Below are positions 33,626-42,132 of a stretch of DNA of 64,000 bases, piece after piece. The notes beneath the pieces are model-generated. The model was not told where the DNA came from. It saw nothing but the letters and a program-made list of their open reading frames with translations, and made no database searches. A program made the position numbers and the translations under genes. Positions within the stretch are counted from its first letter, which is position 1, and each line of letters starts with the position of its first letter. The DNA comes from Gemmiger formicilis (GTDB taxonomy: Bacteria > Bacillota > Clostridia > Oscillospirales > Ruminococcaceae), in contig NZ_WQOH01000052.1 in assembly GCF_018784445.1 (NCBI RefSeq), positions 166,136-230,135 on the forward strand, written 5' to 3'.

Positions 33626-35191
33626 TTGTCTAGATGGCTTACCGCCGAGCGGGAGCAGTGGCGCGGCTGCGCCGAGACCTTCCGCAAATATGCCTTCGCC
33701 GTGTTCAAGGCGGCGTTCCTCGGCATGTTTTTGTGCCACGCGCTGTTCCTGTTCTACGGTTACACCAGCCCGGACGGCACGAACGAGGGGCTATTCTATT
33801 ACTGGAATCAGAATTGGGCGCTCTCCATCGGTCGGTGGATGATGCGCTACCTCAGCGCGGCGGGTTGCAACGTCGTCATGCCCGCAATCTTTCTGGCGTT
33901 CAACGCCGCCTGCACCGCCGTCGCCATGCTGCTGCTGGCCGATTTGTGGCACATCGAGAGCAAGCCGCTGCTGATTCTGAGCACGGTGTCGCTCGTCGTC
34001 GCGCCGTCTGTCATCGAGCAGCACCTTGTCATCTACATGGCCTATGTCTACGGTTTCAGCCTGCTGATGACCGCGCTGGCATCCTACCTCGTCCTGGCAA
34101 AGAAAGGGTGTCCGTCGTTTGTGGTGGCCGTGCTGGCGCTGGCCTGCGGCATGGGCGGCTATCAGGCGTGGATCGGCTTTGCGACGGGCGTCATCGTTAT
34201 GACGCTGATGCTCGACTGCCTGCAGGAGCGCCCGTTGCCGGATATTTTCCGCCGCGCGGGCAAAGCGCTGGCGATGGGGCTGCTGGGCGCGGCGGTGTAT
34301 TTTGCCGTGTTGCAGTTTGAGATTCATCGCTACAACATCGAACTTTCCGACAAAGGCGGCCTGAGCGGCTTCGGCGCAGGCAGCTTCTTGAGCGGGCTGG
34401 GCAGCAAAATTCTGCAGGCCTATCGTGATTTCAAGGATTACTTCACCTCTGGCCCCAACCATACCGGCAAGATGCTGCTGGTGATTCTACTGGGCACGGC
34501 GGTGCTGCTGTTCCTCGGCTGGCTGCGTCTGGTACGCCGCCGCAAGCCGCAGGCCATTCTGCTGGCCGCGCTGGGGCTGCTGCTGCCGCTGGCTATCAAC
34601 ATCGTTGACGTGCTGATTGAGGGCAACATCAACGTTTTAATGAGCCACCCGATGCAGCTGATGGTGCCCTTCGCGCTCGTGCTGGCCGAGCAGACGCGCG
34701 GCTGCGACGCGTGGGAAAAGCTCGCCCGCGTCGGGGCAGGGGCGGCGGCCGTCGTGCTGTGCTGGCTTTGCACCGTCACGGCCTATGCGTCCTACCGCAC
34801 CGTTGCGCTGGCCTACGAGTACGTCGACACGCTGTCCACCGCCATTCTGACCCGCGTCTTCAACAGCACCGACTACACCTCCGATACCCGCGTACTGATC
34901 GCTGGTCTGCCCGACGAGAGCGAGGCGCAGAAGTTCAACTTCCTGTTCGACAAGAGCGCCTACACAAAGAACATGGTCTTCTGGGATGGCCGCGCGGGCG
35001 TGCTGGGCAACTGGAAGCACTATCTGTACGACTATCACGGCGTTTGGATCGGCGAAGTGGACACTGACGAATACTATGACATCATCGACAGCGAGGCGTT
35101 TAAAGAAATGCCGGTCTACCCGGCCGAGGGCTCGCTGGAAAAATTTGACGATATACTGGTGGTCAAGCTGGAGGAAAACCCGCCCCGCTGA
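33626..35191 (+). CDS. GtrII-like multi-pass membrane protein, probable glycosyltransferase
   Basis: 521 residues with about 11 hydrophobic segments and a soluble C-terminal region of about 110 residues. The N-terminal helix is followed by a loop YGYTSPDGTNEGLFYYWNQ and GRWMMRYLS, as in the GtrII glucosyltransferase-domain family, whose members add glucosyl residues to surface polymers from a lipid-linked donor. Acceptor and donor are unknown. The start is uncertain: I use TTG at 33626, about nine bases behind AAGGGAAG. The upstream GTG at 33617 is too close to the site. It follows ruvB closely and may be cotranscribed. Confidence 0.65.
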   Translation: MSRWLTAEREQWRGCAETFRKYAFAVFKAAFLGMFLCHALFLFYGYTSPDGTNEGLFYYWNQNWALSIGRWMMRYLSAAGCNVVMPAIFLAFNAACTAVAMLLLADLWHIESKPLLILSTVSLVVAPSVIEQHLVIYMAYVYGFSLLMTALASYLVLAKKGCPSFVVAVLALACGMGGYQAWIGFATGVIVMTLMLDCLQERPLPDIFRRAGKALAMGLLGAAVYFAVLQFEIHRYNIELSDKGGLSGFGAGSFLSGLGSKILQAYRDFKDYFTSGPNHTGKMLLVILLGTAVLLFLGWLRLVRRRKPQAILLAALGLLLPLAINIVDVLIEGNINVLMSHPMQLMVPFALVLAEQTRGCDAWEKLARVGAGAAAVVLCWLCTVTAYASYRTVALAYEYVDTLSTAILTRVFNSTDYTSDTRVLIAGLPDESEAQKFNFLFDKSAYTKNMVFWDGRAGVLGNWKHYLYDYHGVWIGEVDTDEYYDIIDSEAFKEMPVYPAEGSLEKFDDILVVKLEENPPR

Positions 35192-35215
35192 CCGTTTTGG
35201 AAAGGAGAACCGCCT

Positions 35216-36079
35216 ATGCGCCCTGCTGATACATGGCAGGATTACGAGCTGCTCGACGCCACCAACCACAACCGATTGGAGCGCTGGGGCCAGACCCTGC
35301 TCATTCGTCCCGACCCGCAGGTCATCTGGAAAAACGACGAGACCAGCCCGCTGTGGGCCAAGGCCGATGCCGTCTACTACCGCTCCGCCAAGGGCGGCGG
35401 CCAGTGGAATTACCACAAAAAGCTGCCCCAGAAATGGCAGATCCATTGGAATGACCTGACCCTCATCGTCAGCCCCACCGGCTTCAAGCACACCGGCGTT
35501 TTCCCGGAGCAGGCCGTGAACTGGGCCTGGTACCAGGAAAAGATCAAGGCCGCTGGCCGCCCTATCCGTGTGCTGAACCTCTTCGGCTACACGGGCGGTG
35601 CGACGCTGGCCTGTCTGGCTGCGGGTGCCTCCGTCACCCATGTGGATGCCAGCAAAGGCATGGTGGCCTGGGCGCGTGAGAATGCTGCCGCCAGTAACCT
35701 GGCTGACCGCCCCTGCCGCTGGATCGTTGACGACTGCGTCAAGTTCGTACAGCGGGAAATCCGCCGCGGCAGCAGGTACGATGCCGTCATCATGGACCCG
35801 CCGAGCTATGGCCGCGGCCCGGGCGGCGAAATCTGGAAGCTGGAGGACAACGTCTACGACCTCATCACCCTGACCGAGCAGGTGCTGAGCGACGACCCGC
35901 TGTTTTTCGCCATCAACTCCTACACCGAAGGACTTAGCCCGGCGGTCATGGAGTACATCGTCAAGACGACGCTCTGCCCCATCCAGGGCGGCCACACCCA
36001 CTGTGATGAGATTGGCCTGCCGGTCTCCGCCACCGGCGGCGTCGTGCCCTGCGGCGCAACGGCTATTTGGGAGAAGTAA
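35216..36079 (+). CDS. Class I SAM-dependent RNA methyltransferase (RlmI-like)
   Basis: 287 residues. SAM-binding motif VLNLFGYTGGATLACLAAG (about residues 121-139), acidic ribose contact THVDASKGM, and catalytic-type DPPSYGRG near residue 197, the layout of the COG1092-like large-subunit rRNA cytosine methyltransferases. The N-terminal PUA domain of RlmI is missing or much reduced. The exact RNA target is unknown. ATG follows AAAGGAG. The stop is 2 bases before ecfA1. Confidence 0.85.
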   Translation: MRPADTWQDYELLDATNHNRLERWGQTLLIRPDPQVIWKNDETSPLWAKADAVYYRSAKGGGQWNYHKKLPQKWQIHWNDLTLIVSPTGFKHTGVFPEQAVNWAWYQEKIKAAGRPIRVLNLFGYTGGATLACLAAGASVTHVDASKGMVAWARENAAASNLADRPCRWIVDDCVKFVQREIRRGSRYDAVIMDPPSYGRGPGGEIWKLEDNVYDLITLTEQVLSDDPLFFAINSYTEGLSPAVMEYIVKTTLCPIQGGHTHCDEIGLPVSATGGVVPCGATAIWEK

Positions 36080-36081
36080 TT

Positions 36082-36924
36082 ATGCCAAATCAGGAATCGA
36101 TTTTACAGGCGCAGAACGTACACTTCCGCTATGATCCGGAGCAGCCAAAGTACGCTGTGGACGGCGTGACACTGGACATCCGCCGCGGTGAGTTCGTGGC
36201 CGTGCTGGGCGCGAACGGCTGCGGCAAATCCACGCTGGCAAAGCATTTCAACGCGATTCTGCTGCCCGAGGCCGGAACTGTCCTCGTGGAGGGCATGGAC
36301 ACCCGCAACGAGGACCACCTCTACGATGTACGTCAGAAGGTCGGCATGGTGTTCCAGAACCCCGACAACCAGATCGTAGCGACCATCGTTGAAGAGGACG
36401 TGGCCTTTGCGCCGGAAAACCTCGGCGTACCGCCGGAGGAGATCCGCACCCGCATCGACGAGGCCATGAAGCTGGCCGGCATCTACGAAAAACGCGATGC
36501 TGCGCCGTATAAGTTGAGCGGCGGCCAAAAGCAGCGCGTCGCCATCGCGGGCGTTATCGCCATGCGGCCCGACTGCCTGGTGCTGGATGAGTCCACCGCC
36601 ATGCTGGATCCCCACGGCCGCGCCCAGGTCATGAAAACCATCCACCAGCTGCGGGCGGCGGGCATCACCATCGTGTCCATCACCCACTATATGGAGGAAG
36701 CCGCCCAGGCTGACCGCGTGCTGGTCATGAGCCGGGGCCGCATCGTAATGGAGGGCACGCCCGAGCAGGTGTTCAGCCAGACCGAGAAGCTGCACAGTTA
36801 CCATCTGGATGTACCCCAGGCCGCCGAACTGCGCGACGAGCTGGTCAAGGCCGGGATCCCGATGCCGGAGAACGTGATTACGCCGGAGGCGTGCGCGGAG
36901 GAACTGTTTAAGCTGCTGAAGTAA
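36082..36924 (+). CDS. ecfA1: ECF transporter ATPase EcfA1
   Basis: 280 residues. One of two ATPases that power the energy-coupling-factor vitamin/metal uptake module at the membrane. Walker A GANGCGKSTL (about residue 43), Q loop FQNPDNQIVATIVEEDV, signature LSGGQKQR, and Walker B CLVLDESTAML with the catalytic Glu. The FQNPDNQ stretch is typical of EcfA. Followed by repeat family B, then ecfA2, ecfT and truA. Confidence 0.95.
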   Translation: MPNQESILQAQNVHFRYDPEQPKYAVDGVTLDIRRGEFVAVLGANGCGKSTLAKHFNAILLPEAGTVLVEGMDTRNEDHLYDVRQKVGMVFQNPDNQIVATIVEEDVAFAPENLGVPPEEIRTRIDEAMKLAGIYEKRDAAPYKLSGGQKQRVAIAGVIAMRPDCLVLDESTAMLDPHGRAQVMKTIHQLRAAGITIVSITHYMEEAAQADRVLVMSRGRIVMEGTPEQVFSQTEKLHSYHLDVPQAAELRDELVKAGIPMPENVITPEACAEELFKLLK

Positions 36925-36929
36925 CCCCT

Positions 36930-37080
36930 GCCTTCCCCCGAGGGGGAAGGTGGCCGAGCGAAGCGAGGTCGGATGGGGGACGGCCTCACGGAGATATCCC
37001 GCTCACGGGCAATATCCGCATACCTGCCCCTCATCAGTCAGCGGGCAAGCCGCTGACTGCTTTCCCCGATGGGGGAAGCC
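36930..37080. repeat. Repeat family B inside the ecf operon
   Basis: Begins GCCTTCCCCCGAGGGGGAAGG, with GGATGGGGGAC and CCCCTCATCAGTCAGC inside, and ends CCCCGATGGGGGAAGCC. Same order of parts as 31178-31320. Confidence 0.8.
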
Positions 37081-37154
37081 TTTCGTTCAGAAACATCCCA
37101 CGTATGCCGGAACGGCACCACACCCGGGCTGTATCCGGCGGGAAAGGAATCACT

Positions 37155-38030
37155 ATGTCCGAAATCATTCGTGTAGAAAACTTAAGCTACATCTACAACC
37201 TGGGGATGCCCGACGCTACCAAGGCGCTGGACGACGTGTCTTTCACCGTCGAGGAAGGCGATTTTGTCGGCATCATCGGCTCCACCGGCAGCGGCAAGTC
37301 TACGCTGATCAGCCATTTCAACGGCCTGAACCGCCCCACGTCGGGCCGCGTCCTTGTGGACGGCAAAGACCTGTGGGAACAGGGCGCTGACCTGCGCAGC
37401 TTCCGTTTTCTCGTCGGTCTGGTCATGCAGTACCCTGAGTACCAGCTGTTCGAGGAAACCTGCGCCAAGGATATCGCCTACGGCCCGCGCAACATGGGCC
37501 TTGACGAGGCCGAGATCCAGCGCCGTATCAAGGAGGCCGCCGCCTTCGTCGGTTTATCGGATGAGCTGCTGGAAAAAAGCCCCTTCGAGCTTTCGGGTGG
37601 GCAGAAGCGCCGCGTTGCGATTGCGGGCGTTATGGCCATGCACCCCCGCGTGCTGGTGCTGGACGAACCCGCCGCGGGCCTGGACCCCGAGGGCCGCGAC
37701 ACGATTTTGAGCCAGATCAAGGACTACCACAAAAAAACCGGCATCACGGTTTTGCTGGTCAGCCACTCGATGGAAGATATTGCCAAGTACGCCAACCGCG
37801 TGCTGGTCATGCACCGCGCCAAAATCGCCATGTATGACACGGTAGAAAACGTCTTTGCCCGCGCACAGGAATTGCTGGAGCTGGGGCTGTCTGTGCCGCA
37901 GGTCACGCAGATTTTCTTAAAGCTGCGCCAGATGGGACTTGACATCCCCGCAGACGTCTACACGATACCCTATGCGGTCAAGACCATCCAAAAGGCGCTG
38001 GCCGCCAAGCAGGCAGGGGAGGTGCAGTAA
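37155..38030 (+). CDS. ecfA2: ECF transporter ATPase EcfA2
   Basis: 291 residues, the second ATPase of the ECF module. Walker A GSTGSGKSTL (about residue 42), Q loop MQYPEYQLFEETCAKD (the YPEYQLF form is typical of EcfA2), signature LSGGQKRR, and Walker B VLVLDEPAAGLD. ATG follows GGAAAGGAAT. The stop is immediately followed by ecfT. Confidence 0.95.
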   Translation: MSEIIRVENLSYIYNLGMPDATKALDDVSFTVEEGDFVGIIGSTGSGKSTLISHFNGLNRPTSGRVLVDGKDLWEQGADLRSFRFLVGLVMQYPEYQLFEETCAKDIAYGPRNMGLDEAEIQRRIKEAAAFVGLSDELLEKSPFELSGGQKRRVAIAGVMAMHPRVLVLDEPAAGLDPEGRDTILSQIKDYHKKTGITVLLVSHSMEDIAKYANRVLVMHRAKIAMYDTVENVFARAQELLELGLSVPQVTQIFLKLRQMGLDIPADVYTIPYAVKTIQKALAAKQAGEVQ

Positions 38031-38849
38031 ATGCTTAAAGATATCACGATCGGTCAGCATTTTCCCGGGCATTCTGTGCTGCACCGCTGCGACCCGCGGT
38101 TAAAGCTGGTCGCCACGATTGCCTACATCGTCGTGCTGTTTGTTGCGCCGAATCCGCTGGGGCTGGCGCTGTCCATTGCGCTTTTGGCGGCGCTGTACAA
38201 AATCGCGCAGATTCCCGGCAAGATGATTTTGAAGAGCTTAAAGCCCATCGTGCCCATCGTTATTTTTACGGCGGTGCTGAACCTGTTCTTCGTCACGGGG
38301 CAGGGGGAGCCGCTGGTACACTTCTGGGTTTTGAACATTTATATTGAGGGTGTCAAGTACGCGATCCTGCTGGCGGTACGCGTCTGCGCACTGATCGCGG
38401 GCACGAGCCTGTTGACCTACACGACCAGCCCGATTGTGCTGACCGATGCCATCGAGAGCCTGCTGCGCCCGCTGGCGAAACTGCATTTTCCCGTGCATGA
38501 GCTGGCGATGATGATGACGATCGCGCTGCGGTTCATCCCGACTTTGATCGAAGAGACGGAAAAAATCATGAACGCCCAGAAGGCCCGCGGTGCCATGCTG
38601 GACAGCGGCACCTTCACCCAGCGCATCAAGGCGCTGGTGCCCATTCTGATTCCGCTGTTCATCTCGGCGTTCCGCCGCGCGGACGAGCTGGCCATGGCTA
38701 TGGAATGCCGCTGCTACCACGGCGGCGAGGGCCGCACCCGGCTGAAGCAGCTGAAATTCACGAGCGAGGATTTCCGCTGCCTGGTGGTAATCGCGGTGGC
38801 GTTGGTAGTCATTGCCTGCACACGGTTGTTTGTGCCGGGGTTGGCGTAA
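38031..38849 (+). CDS. ecfT: ECF transporter transmembrane subunit EcfT
   Basis: 272 residues with about five to six helices. It couples EcfA1/A2 hydrolysis to the exchangeable S components. The coupling-helix motifs are AQKARGAMLDSG (ARG) and AMECRCYHGGEGRTR, where the second ARG reads CRC. The start is directly behind ecfA2 with GGGGAGGTG inside its end. No intact S component lies in this window; the only trace is the remnant at 31.0 kb, so S components must be elsewhere. Confidence 0.93.
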   Translation: MLKDITIGQHFPGHSVLHRCDPRLKLVATIAYIVVLFVAPNPLGLALSIALLAALYKIAQIPGKMILKSLKPIVPIVIFTAVLNLFFVTGQGEPLVHFWVLNIYIEGVKYAILLAVRVCALIAGTSLLTYTTSPIVLTDAIESLLRPLAKLHFPVHELAMMMTIALRFIPTLIEETEKIMNAQKARGAMLDSGTFTQRIKALVPILIPLFISAFRRADELAMAMECRCYHGGEGRTRLKQLKFTSEDFRCLVVIAVALVVIACTRLFVPGLA

Positions 38850-38863
38850 GATTTTGCCGCCCT

Positions 38864-38949
38864 GTAGGGGCCGGATATGTCCGGCCCGCAGCTTTCCCGC
38901 AAGTACCTGCTTTTCTTACACGACCGGGCCGGGCATACCCGGCCCCTAC
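38864..38949. repeat. 86-bp GTAGGGG palindromic repeat (copy 2, opposite orientation)
   Basis: Exactly 86 bp; it matches 24225-24310 in reverse complement along its length, with both palindromic ends kept. It abuts truA, leaving 12 bases before the start codon. Confidence 0.88.
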
Positions 38950-38961
38950 ACAGTTCTTACT

Positions 38962-39723
38962 ATGAATTATCTACTCTGGATAAGCTACAAAGGCACCCGC
39001 TACGCCGGTTTCCAGGTGCAGCCCAACGCACCGACGGTGTGCGCGGTCTTGCAGGACGCCATGCAGGCGGTGCTGGGCCAGCGGCCCGATGTAAAAGGCT
39101 GCTCCCGCACCGATTCCGGCGTCCATGCGCGGCGTTTCGCGCTCAGTTTCTGCTATACTGGCAAGGTGCCCATGGCAAAGCTGGTGCCCGCGCTCAACGC
39201 GCATCTGCCGCCGGATATCCGCGCGGTAGACATCCAGCCTGTGCCGGACGACTTCCACGCGCGGTACGCCGCCCACGCCAAGACCTACCACTACTATATT
39301 TTAAATGCGCGGGTCGATGACCCCTTCACTTTCGACACCTGTTACCGGGTCGGCCCGCCGCTGGACGTGACCGCCATGCAGGCTGCTACAAAACAGTTCG
39401 TAGGCACGCATGATTTCTCGGCGCTCTGTGCGTCAGGTTCCAGCGCCGCCGCCCACGGCGACACAGTGCGGACAATTACAGATTGTACTGTTATACAAAG
39501 TGGCAACCAAATTGTCATTTCCGTCACAGCGGACGGCTACCTGTACAATATGGTGCGCATCCTGGCGGGCACGCTGGTGGACGCCGGGCTGCACAAGCGC
39601 ACGCCGGAAAGCATCCCGGCACTGCTGGAAAGCCGCGACCGACGCCAGGCCGGGCCGACGCTGCCCGCAAAGGGGCTGTTTTTGGAGAAGGTAGAGTATC
39701 CGAGGCTGAACGCCGTTTTGTAG
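38962..39723 (+). CDS. truA: tRNA pseudouridine synthase A
   Basis: 253 residues. TruA makes pseudouridine at positions 38-40 of tRNA anticodon arms. Catalytic Asp is in GCSRTDSGVHARRF, and the start MNYLLWISYKGTRYAGFQVQP is typical. No Shine-Dalgarno is visible, because the repeat ends 12 bases before the ATG. The stop TAG (39721-39723) lies inside the GTAGGGG start of the next repeat. Placement after ecfT is the conserved Firmicute order; the usual rplM does not follow. Confidence 0.95.
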   Translation: MNYLLWISYKGTRYAGFQVQPNAPTVCAVLQDAMQAVLGQRPDVKGCSRTDSGVHARRFALSFCYTGKVPMAKLVPALNAHLPPDIRAVDIQPVPDDFHARYAAHAKTYHYYILNARVDDPFTFDTCYRVGPPLDVTAMQAATKQFVGTHDFSALCASGSSAAAHGDTVRTITDCTVIQSGNQIVISVTADGYLYNMVRILAGTLVDAGLHKRTPESIPALLESRDRRQAGPTLPAKGLFLEKVEYPRLNAVL

Positions 39724-39838
39724 GGGCGGCGTCCTCGACGCCCCGCGGGCGCCTATGGAATGCGCCCCCACGGATTCTGTATGCAGGGGCGGGGTATGCC
39801 CCGCCCGCAGCTTTCCCGCAAGCTCCTGCTTGCCCTAC
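39720..39838. repeat. GTAGGGG repeat, longer compound copy
   Basis: Starts GTAGGGGCGGCGTCCTCGAC at the last base of the final truA sense codon and ends GCCCTAC. The right half (GGGGCGGGGTATGCCCCGCCC, then GCAGCTTTCCCGCAAG) shares its core with the copy at 38864. The spacer is longer than in the 86-bp form. Confidence 0.8.
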
Positions 39839-39871
39839 AATGCGATACCGTAACGAAAGGAGGCCCGCCCC

Positions 39872-41215
39872 ATGAACAAATCGGAAAAAGAACGGTTGGC
39901 GCGGCGGCAGCGGATGCTGGCGCGGGAACAGGGGCAAGCCCCCGAAGCCGGTATCCGCGGCACCAGCGGGGATGTCAGCCTGCGCGTGCCTAAGCCGGTG
40001 CGGCGCGGTGCGCCCCCGCCCAAAACGCCTGACCCCGCAGCAGGGGAGACCGCCGCGCGGCTCAAGTCCCTGACACCGCTCTACAAGCAGCGGCAGCATC
40101 GGCGGCGGGTGTTCTTCGCTGTCGTTATCGCCGCGCTGGCCGTGGCCGTCGTGGTCATGACCGGTACGCTCTCCGCGTCGCTGGCGCTGCTGGGCGATAC
40201 CATCGACAGCGCCATTTTGTACATTGACCGCACCGACGGCGGCTGGCCCGCCACCACCGGTATCACCGACCCGCTGCAAATCGAGCCGCTGGCCGGTGGC
40301 TTTGTGGAACTGGGGGCCGAGGACGTGCTCGTCTACTCGGCCTACGGATCCAAAATCCTCAGCTTGCAGCCATCCTACGCGCGGCCGGTGCTGGCCGTGG
40401 GCGGTACCCGCTTTGCCGTGTACAACCGCGCAGGCAACGAGCTGACCGTGTGCAGCCGCACCCGCACGCTCTACTCCCAGAATTTTGACAGCGGCATCCT
40501 GCTCTGCGCCATGTCCAACAATAACTCGCTGGCCGTTGTGACCGAGTCGGGCCGCTACGCCGCCCAGGTGCGCATCTATGACCCCTCGATGCGGCAGACG
40601 TACAGCTGGGAGATGACCCAGTCCGACGGCACCCCTATCGCGGTGGATTTTGCCCCCGACAGCCGCAAATTTGCCGCCGGGATGCTGGCCGCCCGCGATG
40701 GCCAGCTGAGCTGTTCGGTCTATTTTATGAACACCGACGCCGACACCGAAGGTCCGGTCTACACGGCCCAGCAGGGGAGTATGCTGCTGCGGCTGGACTG
40801 GCAGAGCGAGAGCCGCGTCATGGCGGTGTTTGATACCTACATTGCCGTGCTGGACCCCCGCACCGGCACCGAGACCGCGCGGTATGATTTTGGCGGTGCC
40901 ACGCTGCAAAGTGCCGCACCGGGCCGCCGCCAGACCGCGCTGCTGCTGAATGTGCGCGGCGGCAACAGCTTGGTCACGCTGGATGAAAACCTGGCTGCCA
41001 TGGCGGAAATTCCCGCCCGGCAGGCGTTTGGCGTGTCGGCCACCGACACGGATATCTATTTACTGTGCCCCAACGCTGTGGAGTGCTTCGGCTACGACGG
41101 CGTGCAAAAGTGGGTGCAGAGCAGCCTCGATGCCCGCCCTTTGGCCGTGCTGGACGCCGCCCAGACGCTGGTGTTTACCGGGAGCAGGGCCAGCGTGCTG
41201 GAGGCACCGAACTAA
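39872..41215 (+). CDS. DUF5711-like membrane-anchored beta-propeller-type protein
   Basis: 447 residues: a basic, disordered N-terminus (1-75), one helix (about 78-105, VFFAVVIAALAVAVVVM), then an extracellular beta-rich region of repeating blades (for example FVELGAEDVLVYSAYGSKI and RVMAVFDTYIAVLDP). I recognise the DUF5711 pattern of Clostridia, function unknown. The start follows AAAGGAGG. The neighbour CvpA is also a membrane protein. Ligand or partner unknown. Confidence 0.7.
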   Translation: MNKSEKERLARRQRMLAREQGQAPEAGIRGTSGDVSLRVPKPVRRGAPPPKTPDPAAGETAARLKSLTPLYKQRQHRRRVFFAVVIAALAVAVVVMTGTLSASLALLGDTIDSAILYIDRTDGGWPATTGITDPLQIEPLAGGFVELGAEDVLVYSAYGSKILSLQPSYARPVLAVGGTRFAVYNRAGNELTVCSRTRTLYSQNFDSGILLCAMSNNNSLAVVTESGRYAAQVRIYDPSMRQTYSWEMTQSDGTPIAVDFAPDSRKFAAGMLAARDGQLSCSVYFMNTDADTEGPVYTAQQGSMLLRLDWQSESRVMAVFDTYIAVLDPRTGTETARYDFGGATLQSAAPGRRQTALLLNVRGGNSLVTLDENLAAMAEIPARQAFGVSATDTDIYLLCPNAVECFGYDGVQKWVQSSLDARPLAVLDAAQTLVFTGSRASVLEAPN

Positions 41216-41217
41216 AA

Positions 41218-41239
41218 GCCTTCCCCCTTGGGGGAAGCC
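41218..41239. repeat. Single hairpin of repeat family B
   Basis: GCCTTCCCCC and GGGGGAAGCC around a TT centre, two bases after the upstream gene stop. It matches the first hairpin of the B copies, but the other half is absent. Confidence 0.6.
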
Positions 41240-41281
41240 ATGCGCACCCCAAAACATTTACACAGAAAGAAGTACCCATCT

Positions 41282-41953
41282 ATGTCATTTTCTCCCGCTA
41301 TTCTCTATGATATTCTCTTCCTTATCGTGTTTTCCTTCGCCGCGGTCAAAAGCTGGCAGAAGGGTTTCCTTGCCGGGCTGGCTGAGCTGATTGGCGCGGT
41401 GCTTGGCGTGGGCATTGCCGTATGGGGCAGCCGCGCGCTGGCCCCGGAAATTTACCAGCGCTTCTTCAGTGACGCCATCGCCAACAAGGTGGATCAGGCC
41501 GTGGCACAGTCGGGCGGGGACATGGCCGCTGCCGTGCAGGGGCTGGACTTTTTACCGGAAAGCCTGCGCACTGCCGTGGCCGCCGGGCTGCAAACCGCAG
41601 GCGACCAGCTGCCGGAAAAAATCACCGCACTGCTGGAGCCGCTTTTCCTGCCGCTGGTGCAGGTCGTTCTGTTCGTGCTGCTCTGCGTCGTGGTACGGTG
41701 GGTGTTCGCCCTGCTGGTACGTCTGCTGCGCGGCATCAACGGCGTGCCGCTGGTAGGCGGCGTCAACCGCCTGCTGGGCCTGGCACTGGGCTTGTGCACC
41801 GGCGCGCTGGACTGCTGGCTGCTGGCTCTGGTGCTCTGGTTCCTCGTCAGCGTCACCGCGGGCGGGCTGGACTGGCTGAACACCGCCGTATTGCAGCGCA
41901 GCGTCGGGTACAGCTTTTTTGGCGCGTTCAATCCGTTTTTAGTCCATTATTAA
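41282..41953 (+). CDS. CvpA-family membrane protein
   Basis: 223 residues with four hydrophobic segments (about 8-28, 30-55, 118-143 and 165-190). The start FSPAILYDILFLIVFSFAAVKSWQKGFLAGLAELIG is the CvpA pattern. CvpA proteins affect colicin or bile-acid sensitivity and sometimes purine regulation; the role here is unknown. The ATG I use follows AGAAAGAAG; the longer frame runs back into the B hairpin. Confidence 0.8.
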   Translation: MSFSPAILYDILFLIVFSFAAVKSWQKGFLAGLAELIGAVLGVGIAVWGSRALAPEIYQRFFSDAIANKVDQAVAQSGGDMAAAVQGLDFLPESLRTAVAAGLQTAGDQLPEKITALLEPLFLPLVQVVLFVLLCVVVRWVFALLVRLLRGINGVPLVGGVNRLLGLALGLCTGALDCWLLALVLWFLVSVTAGGLDWLNTAVLQRSVGYSFFGAFNPFLVHY

Positions 41954-41966
41954 ACATTTTTTGAAC

Positions 41967-42000
41967 AAACCCCGCCAAAACTTGCATTTTGGCAGGGTTT
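41967..42000 (+). terminator. Intrinsic terminator after cvpA
   Basis: AAACCCCGCCAAAA pairs with TTTTGGCAGGGTTT with one mismatch, loop CTTGCA. Confidence 0.75.
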
Positions 42001-42019
42001 GCTTGATAATAGTAATAAG

Positions 42020-42090
42020 GTGGTACGGCGGGGTGGTCATGCCCATATGCCGCCGCAGGGCGTTGAGGACGCCCCCACAAATTTTCAGCA
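42020..42090. repeat. Degraded GTAGGGG-type repeat before clpE
   Basis: Contains GGCGGGGTGGTCATGCCC, ATATGCCGCC and GGGCGTTGAGGACGCCCCC, pieces matching other copies. The ends are no longer exact. Confidence 0.4.
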
Positions 42091-42132
42091 ATCCCACGTG
42101 CCCATGCGGCACTTTCCATAGAGGTGAAGTAT

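Noticed and set aside
42000-42132. CtsR operator before clpE
   Set aside because: No GGTCAAA-type heptad repeats are present; the gap holds a degraded repeat.
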